Assembly (NCBI RefSeq): GCF_009727055.1 | Contig: NC_052354.1 | Span: 3,064,677 to 3,128,676 of the forward strand | DNA length: 64,000 bases | Source: Benincasa hispida | Taxonomy: Eukaryota > Streptophyta > Magnoliopsida > Cucurbitales > Cucurbitaceae | Direction of reading: 5' to 3' | Notes under the pieces: generated by a model | What the model was told of the DNA's origin: nothing | Database searches by the model: none | The model's input: only the letters and a program-made list of their open reading frames with translations | Part shown: positions 47,429 through 58,990 of the stretch, one piece after another | Position numbering within the stretch: the first letter of the stretch is position 1 | How the letters are laid out: every line of letters begins with the position of its first letter | Translations under genes and position numbers: made by a program

Positions 47429-49126
47429 TGTTGGGATTTTTTAGGAAAGGTTTATTTATTTTATTATAAAGGACGGATGAGGTTGTACACGAAATCATGC
47501 GTTAGATATGGTTTATGCGTTTGCACCCATGCATCTGAGGTCATGCGTCGGAATGAAGATGCGTTAATCTAATATGCAATGACCCCGCTTTTCTATCACA
47601 AGGTTTCTTACGCTCGCGCCAAGTATAATGCGAACGCAAGTTTCTCGGGTAATCCGAGGTCGAACACGGGGACTTGTCACTCAATAATGCTTGTGAAGCA
47701 ATGCGTTTAAGGCGATGGATAAAAAATAAAAATAAGTTTAATGGATTTACATACTGCTTCTACTCCTAATTAAACAGATTGAGCAAGAGAAGATTTGCGA
47801 TGAGAATAAGTAGATACACAACATCCATTAATGCATAGTAATGTTTATTATCTTAAATCGCCCGAGTAATCCCAGCTCATTGTACTAACGTATCTCATAC
47901 CACTCGGTGGTCAGCCGCATGACTATATCTCTATAGTGCATGGTTGCGTCGAGCATAAGATTGTGCCTATCTCTAGGAACAATGCGAACTTCGTTTTAGT
48001 GCGCTTCTTCTCTTACCTTCTCAAGTAGTTAGACGCGGCTATTTAACTTATAGACAAGCAATGCAACATCCCATAGACAAGCGTTGCCACAGCCTTTCAC
48101 CAAGCAAAGAAGATTAACTCACTATACTCGCACAACGCGCACCACTCGATGGGTTGCTACATGCATCCTATCTCTAAGCTACATGATTAAGCATGCGATT
48201 TCTCTTGATAAATAAATGTTAAAGACAAACAATGATAGAGATAAAGATGATGAAGAAGACGGCGATGAAGGAATCAAGATTTGTATTGGTCACAAAATGT
48301 CTCGATATCTTAAGCTAAAATGTAATACAATACAGAGAATAGAAGAGAAATGAAAGACTCTACGTCAAGGCTACCGATGGTGCCATGGATGAATGGTGGA
48401 GATGTCTCTCTCGAGCTCCATCTCCGGCAAAAGCTCCAGTCATCACTCGGTCTAGTTTGTGGAGATGAAGAATTCTCACTAAAAATCTCGTTCAAGCTCT
48501 CATTTGTGATCACAAACCTCTGCCTTGAGGCAGAAGTTCGGATGTCTTAAAATGAAGATCCCAAGGGCTATTTATAGAGTTTGGACGCCGACAGCTATAA
48601 TGATGACGGTATGGCTCACTACTGCTTTTTTCACGGTATGGGCATTATCACATTGCCTTATCTTGTTGATACTCCCAAGGTATGCGTTTGAGCTTAATTT
48701 AGCTGAAGTTATTAACGCGTTCTACCCATCTTGGAAACTTCTATTATGGTTATCACTCCATGGCCGCAATCTTCATTTGATCACCGCAATTTCCATGCGT
48801 TGGACGCATGCAATTACTGCAACTTCCATGCATTGGACGCATGCAATTACCATTGCGTTTGTCTTTGCGGTCGCCTGGCTTCAGTGCATGCGTTTGATTG
48901 TGATTGCTTATTTCCAGCGCATGCGTTTGATTCCTGCAATAGCTATAAACATGTACACTTTGGCACGAAATAACGCATAATATTGGGTCAGTGAGGATTT
49001 AGGTGCTAATCGACACAAAACTCAACTTTTCACAAATTCTAAGTATTATCATCGCGTTTTCTACCTGTTAGCCCTCATAATTCTAAATAAAAGGCTTATA
49101 ATAACTGGCATTTCTGCCAGTTATCA
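47429..49126 (-). repeat. Solo LTR of gypsy family X (copy 2)
   Basis: 1698 bp, homologous to 435-2044. It is flanked by CATAG (47424-47428) and CGTAG (49127-49131), a 5-bp duplication with one mismatch. No internal sequence is present. The conserved blocks include GAACGCAAGTTTCTCGGG and TAGCCCTCATAATTCTAA. A long open frame at 48525-48980 and another at 48731-48973 translate the ATGCGT-rich part and are not considered genes. Confidence 0.85.
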
Positions 49127-50559
49127 CGTAGCCAATAAGAACATTATCACAAGTTCACAATTATTTCTCCAGCCAGACTGCTGGTTTATCCCAGCTCAAC
49201 TAATGGTTAAAATAATCAATCCCAGCTTGACCGTTGGTTATTACATAATATGAACATTCCCAGCTTTATCGCTGGTTATCCCTAGCATGATCATACATTT
49301 TTCCCCAGCACTTTCACACATATACTAAAACAGCATATCAACAATTTCTGTGGAAACTTTCCCTGTACCCTATTATCCCGCCAATGTGCACATCGACTAT
49401 TTTCCCACTAGCTATGCTTAGGTAACTTAACTATATTTTCCGTCGGTCGTCACCGATTATCATTTCTCGCTGACCGAAGCCGATTTCCAGTCGTAGCCGA
49501 CTATATTTTCCCTGCAAGTACCTTTTCAAGCATGTTAACTATATTTTCCGGGTACAATTTCAGTTTCCAAAACAAACATACAAGCAATATCTTAACAAGC
49601 ATAGTAATCAGATAAACATATATCCCTGATCATGCCAATTTAACATTACCTCTATATATATTACTATATATAAATTATATCAAAATACAACACACATATA
49701 ACCACTCACCTTGATCGTTTAGGAAACCTTTCTCTTTAAGAAGTTCCTTGGGTCACCTCGGGCTCCCTTTTGACCCTACGATCCAGATTCAACTTGAAGT
49801 TCAGATTACTCGAAGTTCCATAATTATTTTAAGATACTTCCTTCTGCAAACATCATGTTCTAAAATGTCTCAGGAAGCTTACCTCAAAATCTTAGCTCAT
49901 AAATTCTCGTGGTTTGGTCGGAAACATCAAACCATCAAGACTGGCCTAGCTTACCTGACAGCTCGACCCCTCTGTCTTTTCCTCATTCCTCAGCCCGATT
50001 CCTTAGAGCTTCTTCTCCGGCAGCCCTACCCTGAAAACTAGACTCATTTAAGCTTTTAAGATGGCTTTAGAATCACTTCAAACGCACGAGTATTCTGGGA
50101 GAACTCAATCATCCCAATGTTGATACTACTTTCTATCCCTTTCTGTCCGACAGCATCTCCCCTCTTGGAACCTCTTGACCAACGCATGGTCTTACCAATC
50201 CAATGCATAGCCTTCTCCCCCAATACACTCTTCTTATGTCCTTTTGAAGAGAATTCAGTTCCTCATCTGAAGTCTTTGGCCCTATTTATATGCGTCAAGA
50301 TTGCTCTAAGGCCGACACCTCCTACTTGATCAACGTAATGTTCAATCAATGCAATCTTAGGTGTCTTTCTGCATCCTTAGCCAACACAAAATGCTTAATT
50401 TTGCATGTCCTCTTGTGCAACCACCTCATTTGCTTAAGGCTTAAGGTTTCTTCCCAAGAAGCCACATGTTAGGATGACGACCTTGCATGCGTCTATCAAC
50501 TCTGCATATGCGTTAACCACAAATGCGCCCATCCATTTCCGCAACCTACCTATGTCCGG

Positions 50560-50830
50560 ACACCATCAACCGGCACATGCATCCATAAACCCTTGGATGT
50601 TCAACGCATAGCACATCACCAACGCATAGTGCATCACTAGCGCATAATGCATCACCAACACATAGTGTATCACCAACGCATTGCACTGTCGCATCCATCG
50701 CGTCCATCACATCCAACACATCCATCATCCAATGCATCCAACGCATCCAACGCATCTATCATCCAACGCATCCCATGCATCCATCATCTAATGCATCAAA
50801 CGCATCCAACATCTAGCGCCCTTGGATATG
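50560..50830. repeat. AACGCAT / CATCCAACG minisatellite
   Basis: Two sub-arrays. The first has units like ACCAACGCATAGTGCATC, about 20 bp each. The second has units like CATCCAACG or CATCCAACACATC, about 10-18 bp. It lies inside the chromovirus-type solo LTR. Confidence 0.8.
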
Positions 50831-51294
50831 CAACTTGAGGCTGCCACATGCATTTTCTAACCTCTTCAAGACCTTGGTTGCTGCATGCACTACTAACCTC
50901 ACAAATAACCTCTCAAAGTCTAATGGCCAACGCATGGCACACACTAACGCATTGTCAAATACTTAGTCATTTTTCTCCTTTGCTTCCAATGCATGGTTAC
51001 TCTTGGCAATGCCTCTTACCAATACTTTGGCCAATCATGCGTCTAACCTTACAACCGCATGGTTGCCTTCTCAACTTATGCGTTAATGTCTCTTAATACT
51101 TCATGTATAGGTCCTTTTGACCTTACACTTAGCCAAATTCCATCAATTAAAACTTAACTCAAAACTACCTAAGGAAAATCTATTCAACACTTAGAAATTT
51201 CCTTCACTTCAATATAGGATTTAACTTTCATTTAGTTAATTTCCTTAACCACTTGCTTAAGTAGGGAAAATAGAAATCCGAGTTTCACAGTTAG

Positions 51295-52078
51295 GGACCC
51301 TTGATCAACATCAATAACAGTCCTAGCAATCTTTAAGAAGGTCGATCTAATAGCACAAACAATTTTGCAGAAGAAGAAAAATCAACATTCATATAATCAT
51401 ATAGAAATCAAAAGAGAAAGCTACGTCATTGACTCTAATAAGCATATCTTTAACCAAACCAATTGGCCTAACAAGAGAATGGTCAGGTAACTGCACCAAA
51501 ATATCAACAAGGTATAGGATGTGGAGATTGAAAGTCAGAATACATAAAAATGATCATTTTGTTTATTGCAGACCCTAAATCTAGCATGGCATACTCAAAT
51601 TTTCCCGTGCCTATAAGATAGGGCACAAAAAATGTATCTAGGTCATCCTCTTAACAAGAATATTACCTGACGACATTACTTTCTATTTGACCTCTTCCTT
51701 TTGTTTCTTTTCATTCTTTTCAAGAAATTCCCCCCAAACTTTCTTGCCCTTTGTAGTAGGGCTTTTGCCACCTGAAGACTAGACAGATTTCACCTCCTCC
51801 CTGTGCTCAACTTTCTTAGCAACAGCCAACCTGCTAGGAAAAGAAGCACGAGGGATATTATCTTTTAAATTTAAAGGTGGATAAGATCTTACCTCTCATT
51901 TTCTGGGCAGGCTGGCAATCTACTCCTCAATATTCTCAGCATTCTCTTCACTTATAACCTTAACTGGCTCATCAACAGGCACTTTAGAGCTCTTCATACA
52001 ACTCACAGTAGAAATGGCACTAACATTACACACATTGGGCACTGGTTGGAAAGGAAGCTTTCTATACTAATGTCAAGC
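51295..52078 (-). pseudogene. Gypsy element D, protease-region remnant
   Basis: On the minus strand, VQLPDHSLVRPIGLVKDMLI at about 51440-51500 corresponds to the region after the retroviral-type aspartic protease in Athila elements (typical relatives read QLADRS.. followed by VEDVLV). Stops interrupt it repeatedly, and the catalytic motif is not recoverable by eye. TVIDVDQGS at 51296-51322 joins across the solo LTR to the sequence at 46974. Confidence 0.6.
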
Positions 52079-53260
52079 CTACAAACCACGTCGGCTAGTT
52101 GGTAGATCTGAGTGGCCATACTCTGCATATGAGATGAAGTGGTCTGTAAGAACTTCTCGTGGTTGCTGAATTTGCATGGTAGACTCTGTCGAGCTCTTCA
52201 CCATATCCTCCAAGGGCATACACGAACTACTCTGACTCTGATGTCCTTGGTTGCCCGAATGACTGTTAATATGCATCTAATCGCCTTGCTGATTCCGAAC
52301 ATAATTTACCTCAGCAACAGGCTCCTAAGATTGTATCTTTGCAGAGAAAACTTGTTTCACAAGAGTAGATAGTTCAGCAATTTCAGCTCTAAATTCACTC
52401 ACCTATTGTGAAGATATGGATGATTGGGATATGTGATCTCTAGTCCTAAACTGTTGGTTATTTTCAGCCATGGTGGAAATTAGCTTCATAGCTTGAGATG
52501 GGGTTTTGTTAACCAGTGCTCCACCTATAGCTACATAGATATTACTTTTACCCTACTACAATAATCCCTCATAAAAATAGTAGATCAGAAGGTGATCTGG
52601 ATCTGATGGTTGGGGAAGTCCACACAATGGTGCTTGAAATACTCATATAATTAATCCTTATGCCCCTATAGGGTGCTATAAATCTCTTTCTTGATTTTGG
52701 CAACTCTAGATCCTAGAAATAATTTATGCAGAAACTTTTTCTTCATTTATGTCTAGTAAATGATGCACCCTGATCGTAAATAGTACAACCAGTCCTTCAC
52801 ATCATCCTTCAGAGAGAACGGAAAGGCTTGTAGGTTGAGTTTCTCCTCAGTTACACTGTAATGGCACATTCCACTACATACAATGTAGAAGTCCTTTGGA
52901 TGCTTGTGTGGATCTACATCTGCACGTCCAGAAAAAGAAGGCAATAAGTGAATGAGACTAGTTTTTAATTCAAAATTACCTGTGGTCTCAGGATATGTAA
53001 TGCAGAGGGGCTGTTGAGTAAGGTCAGGACCCGAAAGTTCCTTCAAAGTGCTTTCTTCAGTCTGCGTCATTATCTCTACTCTTCTTCAGATGTGCCTTCT
53101 ACACAGATTTGTCTTTCAATAGCTTTTCGTTCTCTGGCTTCTCTTCTTCTTCTCCTTTCCTCCTTACCAAGCTCTGCAAAACACAACAAAGAATTTCGAT
53201 CCTAGGAGGATCGAGTCATACAAAGAAAGGAAAATTCAAGAATGAACAAAAAAACTGAGA
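52079..53260 (-). pseudogene. Gypsy element D, Gag
   Basis: The clearest part is 52753-53070 on the minus strand. It has LKELSGPDLTQQPLCITYPE near the start, FELKTSLIHLLPSFSGRADV in the middle, then DPHKHPKDFYIVC and LNLQAFPFSLKDDVKDWLYY. This is the Gag N-terminal core of plant Athila-type gypsy elements. A second open part (52079-52276) is a low-complexity Gag C-terminal region. Stops lie between the two. Function would be capsid formation; the copy is broken. Confidence 0.8.
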
Positions 53261-53970
53261 CCAAATAATTTAACCGTATCCACTCAAAACTAATGTAGTA
53301 GTGGTAGCACGGGTCGAACTCAAGGAACCCTCGAATTTCTCAGTTAAACAATTTTTCAGTCCATGGATAACGAAATGGGGGTTTTGTAAAATTGTTTTAT
53401 TGCAAATAAATTTAAATGTATAAAATAAAATAAAGTGTTGAAATTCAATTTAAGAAAGCTTGGGTTGTTGAGATTCAATTTAAGAAAGCTTGGGTTGTTA
53501 TGGAATTCTCTTATTTAATGTATTTGATCATAAAATTCTTACTACTAGAGTCAAATAATTGTTTATACCTAGCCAAATTAATTGCAATAGCCAGTCAATT
53601 CGACCAGCTAATTAGCCCAACTTAAATTGATGGACAACATGCAAATTTAAGTTGGTTGCATTAAGATCTAGGACAAAGTTAGGTTGAACATTTAACAAGA
53701 ACAACTTGTAGGAATGAAAGCCCTAACGCAACAAAAGAAAATACAGGACCATTACTTGACATTAATTTAGGAATTCTTAAATATAGGGAAATTCAGAAAA
53801 CCACATACCAAAAATTAAATATAGCCTACTGTATTATTCCTAGGTTAAGCATGCAATTGAATAATTCTACAGAAAAAGGAAATTGATACTTACTTTTGTA
53901 TGACAACTCAGACAAAATGGCTAATTCCCCTTTAGGTTGGAATTCAAGAACACCTCAAAAAAGGCTACCT
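53261..53970 (-). repeat. Athila-like gypsy element D, 5' LTR (truncated)
   Basis: Aligns with 44852-45290. A local 30-bp tandem duplication (ATTCAATTTAAGAAAGCTTG at 53443 and 53473) is present only in this copy. Similarity to the left copy fades after about 53700. The outer end runs into the copia element near 53975. I do not find a clear primer-binding site. Confidence 0.5.
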
Positions 53971-54553
53971 TCCTATTCTCTAAGAATTCTTGGGTAATGG
54001 TTTGTGGGAACTAAGTGAATATGGGAAGGAAGAGGAGAATTTACTTTCTTGCTTAATACTACGCCATACTACAACTCCAATGTCCAAGGTAAACATTGAT
54101 TCTGACGTGGATTTCCTATAATCCTTATCAGTCAGGAAATCAAAGTCGGTGTATCTTGTAAGGATCAAATCCTTAGCTCCATACACCAACATATAGTCCC
54201 TCATTCTCTTAAGATACTTGAAGATATTCTTAACGCCAGTTCAGTGGTCTAACCCTAGATTAGACTGGTACCTACTGAATATTCCCATTGCATAACAAAT
54301 GTCTGGCCTAGTGTAGAGCATAGCATACATTAAGCTGCCCACAGTTGAGGCATAGGGAATACGTCTCATATCCTTAATTTCCTGAAGTGTCTTAGGACAT
54401 TGTTCCTTAGACAAGTGAACCTCATGCCTGAAAGATAATAAATCCTTCTTAGAGTTCTGCTTCGAATATCGAGTAAACATTTTGTTGATATAAGTTGCTT
54501 GAGACAACGTTCTGTTCTTATGATCCCTTGTGATTTGGATCCCAAAAACATAT
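53971..54553 (-). pseudogene. Copia element E, RT C-terminus and RNase H start
   Basis: On the minus strand, RT C-terminal sequence (SQATYINKMFTRYSKQNSKK, RRIPYASTVGSLMYAMLYTR, DICYAMGIFSRYQSNLGLDH) runs at 54241-54507. It is followed by an RNase H start (MRDYMLVYGAKDLILTRYTD, IGVVVWRSIKQES) at 54000-54204. RNase H is cut off near 53975 and no 3' LTR follows. A frameshift lies near 54510-54550. This continues the RT at 56387-57360 across the inserted LTR. Confidence 0.75.
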
Positions 54554-56386
54554 TATTAGGGTTGATGCCCTAAATCTCGTAGGGTCTTATAGTTTATAAT
54601 TTCATTGTACAAATATTTTATTTATGTAATAAAATATGTGATGTTTAATTTCAGTTAGTTGTATTAATCACAAACCAATAAAGTAACATCTAAGGTTATC
54701 TTGTAGCTTAAACACGTATGTAAAGATATACAGGTAGATCATGTTTAAATGATAGCCTAAATGGTCTGTAGTAGATGGATAAGGTTGGATATCTTATCCT
54801 AGTGACACTACGAGTATGGCCCACTTTGTAGATGTTACAGTTGTTGTAAAGTGCTACAAATGATCTGATCCTGATCATTCATGTGGAGACATGTGAGTGG
54901 GAATGTTCTATACAAAGGAGTTTGTATAATACCGAACCACGAAACTGCTAGTCTCATTATATAACGTCGTTCATAATTGTTCATAATAGAGACTTACATT
55001 TCACCAAGATGACCATAGGTAACATGACCTGAATCCTGAGTGAGTTGTGAACTTCTACTCATGAGGGCGGTCCTTTGATTTGTATGGGTGAGAGTGGTTA
55101 GATCGTTGATTCAACAAGCTTACCATTTTGGGGATTTGTCTTATTGGGGAGTTGGACACAACTACGTAAGAAGAAATTCACTTCTTTCCCAATATCGGGG
55201 TAAGTAGATAAATTGCTCCCTTAAGGTTAATTCTGAGGCTTGAATAATGTGGCGCCACACCTTTTCCTAGCACAAGAGGGTTTAGTCATAGTTAGACTAT
55301 GATTTATTGTTCATTAGAGAGATTAGTGGTAGTTAAGGAATTTTGGTCCAGCTGTACTTACGAGCAATTTGTGAAGGGTCATTGTACAATTGATTAGTTA
55401 TATCCAATAGACACAGAAATATATATGTAGTGCGAATAGTGCAGCTGTCGATCTTTAGTGGAGTGCTCAACAGTTAATAGATGTTGAAAATTTTAATTAA
55501 AGAGTTTAATTAATTATTCAAGTACCATTGGAGCTTCAATCTATAAGTCCATGAGGTCATCTCTGTAGCTCAATAGAGATTAAATAAGAATTAATTTTGG
55601 ATTAATTTGAATTATTCAAATCAAATGAGGGAATTAATTATATGTGATATAATTAATTCTACTTAATTATATATGATATAATTACTATAATGTATTTGAT
55701 ACATTATTTGAGAATAAATAAATATTTGAATTTGATGCAAATATTAATTATGTGAATTGGATTCATATAATTAAGTTTAATATAAATAAAATTTATATTA
55801 ACGCATTGTTGAGAAAATGAAATCTATAGGTTATATTGTTTTTGATACAATATTAAACTATAGGTTATGTGTTATGTTAGATATAACATATAGTTTAATA
55901 TATATTATATGATAAGGTAGTTATCATTGATATGTTAAATTATTTTAATTTATTTTAAAAATGGTTTTAGGACAGAGTTGTAACTCTCTTCCTCTTATTT
56001 CTCTCTATTTTAGTGCATATAAGGAGGTAGTGCTCAAGAGACATACAAAATTCCAAAAAGAGATAGAAGTTTTGCTCTGGAAAAACAATTTTTCCTCTCA
56101 GTCACTTCCTCTCTTCCAAAAACCTAAGAACCCACAACTTATTGATTCTCATCTCATTAGAGAATACAGGAGGCTCTTTTCGTGGTGGTAACCATTTGGT
56201 TTAAGATTGTACATGACAAGATTCAAAGAAGGAATCTTGTGAAGAAGGGTTCTTCAAGGGTTAGTCTTCTCTCACCCTAATTCTCTCATTTCCTTTTTGT
56301 TTGCATGCCATATTTTTTACGATTATGCATAATATTTGTACTATGTAATTTTGATTCTATGAAAATAAATTTTGGATCGATCTCCA
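54554..56386 (+). repeat. Solo copia LTR inside copia element E RT
   Basis: About 1.83 kb, opening (TG mutated to TA) TATTAGGGTTGATGCCCTAA and aligning closely with the solo LTR at 25137-27126. The right end is placed at ...GATCTCCA by the point where the minus-strand RT frame resumes. Target duplications are not perfect (CATAT left, CACTT right), so the ends may be off by a few bases. Confidence 0.75.
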
Positions 56387-57892
56387 CACTTTCTCTCCAA
56401 AATCTTTCATTTGGAATTGGGCAGCTAGCCATTTTTTAATATTAGTAAAGTACCCTACATCATTCCCAATGAGTAGGATATCGTCCATATAAAGTACCAA
56501 GAAAGCTACTTTACCGTTAATGATTTTCTTGTAGACACAAGGTTCATCAACATTCTAATCAAAACCACAATATTTAATCGTAGTATCAAATCTAATGTTC
56601 CAAAATCTGGACACCTGCTTCAACCCATAAATGGTTCGATTTAGCTTGCAAATTTTTTGCTCCTGATCTTAGGCTACGAATCCATCGGGCTGAGACATAA
56701 AGATGCTTTCTTTAAGATCTTCAGAAAGGTAGTCTTGACATTTATTTTCCATATCTCATAGTCATAATATGTGGCTATGGATAAGAGAATTCTTATAGAC
56801 TTAAGCATAGCAACAAGGGACAATGTTTCCTTATAGTCAACCCTTTTCCCTTTGGGTATAACCCTTTGCTACAAGTCTAGCTTTGAAGGTTTGTACCTTT
56901 CCAACTACATTTTTTTTTATTTTATAGATCAATTTACACCTTATGGGTTTAACCCTTTCAGGTAGATCTACAAGTTCCCATATTGAATTGAAGTACATAG
57001 ACTCCATTTCAAGGTCTATAGTTTTGCCTATTGGTCCTTATCTACATCATTCATTGCCTGCTTATAGGACAATGTTTTCTCAATGTCATCATCTAGTATG
57101 ACAACCTGAGTTTAAGTTAAACCCAAGTAACGGTTAGGTTGTGATATAACCCTTGCACTGCATTTAGGCACTCTCAACGATTGAGAAGGATGAGACTGAC
57201 CTAAAGTGTCGGCTTCTTCATTAACTCTTGATGAAGGACCAACTTCATCAACAACCCTTGTTGATTCTTCAGTAGTTTCATTTAATACTAATTTGCTCTA
57301 TGGTTTATGATATCTTATGTGGTCTTCCTCCAAGAATGTAGTGTTTGTCGATACAAACACTTTATTTTTTAGGGTCGTAAAACAGACCACCTTTCGTCTC
57401 TTTAGAGTAACCAACAAATTGGCATAACCTTGAACGAGGTTTCAATTTATTAGATTTGTCACTGGCACGTGTGTAGGACAATCCCAGATTCTGAGTAACG
57501 TAAACTAAGATTACACCCCCTTCATAACTTGAAAGGTGTTTCAGGAACACTCTTCGAGGGAACATTATTCAAGATATGAACTGTAGTCTCTACTGCATAC
57601 CTCCAAAACGAGCTAAGCAATTGAGCATAGTTCATCATAGAATGAACCATGTCTAACAAGATTCTATTTCTCCTTTTTGATACACCGTTCTACTGAGGTG
57701 TACCAAGTGTTGAAAATTGGGATTGAATTCCATGTTCTATTATATAGTCTTCGAATGTTGAACCCATGTACTTTCCACCCGATCAGATTGAAGTGTTTTA
57801 ATTGTTTTACCTAATAGGTTTTCAACTTCAGCCTTATACTCCTTGAACTTTTCAAGTGCTTCAGACTTATGTTCCATTAGGTATAAGTAACC
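56387..57892 (-). pseudogene. Copia element E, RT N-terminal half and integrase C-terminal half
   Basis: On the minus strand the order is, from the right, the integrase core, its C-terminal region, then RT. LYLMEHKSEALEKFKEYKAE and LLGKTIKTLQSDR at 57740-57892 are integrase. RRVFLKHLSSYEGG and CQFVGYSKETKGGLFYDPKK near 57362-57565 are the integrase C-terminal part. RT follows, with the catalytic YVDDILLIGN encoded at about 56460-56500. Frameshifts and stops are frequent. It is the mid-part of a copia polyprotein whose frame continues at 61316 once the chromovirus insert is removed. Confidence 0.75.
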
Positions 57893-58570
57893 TGTTAGGA
57901 CACTGATCCTTAAAAGGACTTTATTGTCATAACGTGTTGGCACAATCTTCCAAAACAACAACTAAACGATGAAGTATTCTTCATTAAACGATATGAGTTA
58001 AATAAAGACTAGACGATCGCTTACAGTTGTTACTCGATCGCTTACAAAATTCTAAACGATCGTTTACAAACTCTATACGATCGTTGAGTAATATTAGACG
58101 ATCGCTTACAAAACACTCCGCGATCGCTTACAGAATGCTACACGACCACTTACAAGATATTACATGATTGCTTACCAGATACTACACGATCGCCTACCAA
58201 ATATATATGATCGTTGAGCTCTGTTACTCGATCGCTTAGACAAAGGTAGACAATGAGCTTTTTTTTCTTTTTCGTTAATGGGTTAAGTTAAGGGTGGGGG
58301 TTCCGTGTATCGTCAGTACAAGATAGAGTCTACACGATGGTAACATTCGAACTCCTACTCTCGAGAACTCACCTTCCTTACTCCAGATATGCAAACTTTC
58401 GGGCATTCTCTTCCGGTTTCTTTCTTCTTTTAAGTCTCAACTACTCCCAACAGAACTGAAAGTAGTTTAGTTGTGGTCCCCCAATCTTCTTAACTGACTC
58501 AACCGTCGACTTTTTCTTATCTCATCTATTCTTTCTTTTTTGATATTGCAGCATAATTGGCGGCCTATCA
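57893..58570 (-). repeat. Chromovirus 3' LTR
   Basis: 678 bp, opening TGTTAGGACACTGATCCTTA and closing ...GGCGGCCTATCA (+ strand). It pairs with 60682-61310. It contains a CGATCG array and, relative to the other copy, an extra segment around 58255-58310. The outer flank TAACC (57888-57892) is one half of the target duplication. Confidence 0.9.
58012..58245. repeat. CGATCG minisatellite in chromovirus 3' LTR
   Basis: About ten units of 19-24 bp built on ACGATCGCTTAC with variants (CGATCGTTTAC, CGATCGTTGAG, CGACCACTTAC, TGATTGCTTAC). The same array, with different point changes, is in the other LTR at 60801-61025. Confidence 0.9.
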
Positions 58571-58588
58571 TTACCTCTCCCCTCCACC
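58571..58588 (-). promoter_or_regulatory. Polypurine tract of chromovirus
   Basis: The minus strand reads GGTGGAGGGGAGAGGTAA immediately inside the 3' LTR, a textbook polypurine tract. Confidence 0.85.
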
Positions 58589-58990
58589 TTTACCTTGTCC
58601 TCAAGGTAAAGTTCTGGGAATTGATTCTGAAAATCATCTAATACCTCCCACGTCGACTCACTCTTTGGCAGTCCTTTCCATTTCACTAAAACTTCACGTC
58701 CCCGATGTTGCATCCTAGGTTGAGAGCTCAACACAGCTTCTGGTTCTGGTAGCCGAGTATGATTTTCATTGGTTAAAGGTTTTATAGATGATTTTTCTTC
58801 GGCTGTCCAACCATTTTTTTGAGCTGCGACATTTGAAAAACTGGATGGTTCGACACTGTTTGCAATTTCAACCATACCCAATGCCCTACTTGCAATTCAA
58901 TATCACATTGTTTCTTATCTACAAACTTCTTCATTTTCTCTTAAGCCACCCTCAAATGCTTCTTAAGTACTCGTAAGGCAACATCCTATG
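58589..58990 (-). pseudogene. Chromovirus integrase tail with chromodomain
   Basis: On the minus strand, LRVLKKHLRVA and KKFVDKKQCDIELQVGHWVW (58870-58980) match the C-terminal part of gypsy integrase. The stretch at 58620-58700 (REVLVKWKGLPKSESTWEVL, then FQNQFPELYLEDKV) is a chromodomain, with the aromatic-containing VKWKGL core and ESTWE. Chromodomains are thought to steer integration to chromatin marks. The catalytic integrase core is missing because of the deletion at about 58990-59000. A frameshift separates the integrase tail from the chromodomain. Confidence 0.85.

Larger units (their letters stand above)
46975..51289 (-). repeat. Solo chromovirus-type LTR, itself interrupted
   Basis: Flanked by a perfect 5-bp duplication, GTTAG at 46970-46974 and 51290-51294. 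Read on the minus strand it opens TGTGAAACTCGGATTTC and closes ...GACGGGGTGTGACA. GGGGTGTGACA is an end I associate with Tekay/Del-type gypsy LTRs. Without the insert at 47429-49126 it is about 2.6 kb, a length usual for that group. It contains the minisatellite at 50560-50830. Open frames inside (49748-50041, 50117-50329 and others) show no known domain. Confidence 0.8.

Noticed and set aside
48525..48980. 151-codon + strand frame
   Set aside because: It translates the ATGCGT-rich part of a solo LTR and is not conserved in copy 1.
49748..50329. Several 60-97 codon + frames considered as host exons
   Set aside because: They fall within the GTTAG-flanked solo LTR and have no recognisable domain or splice pattern.
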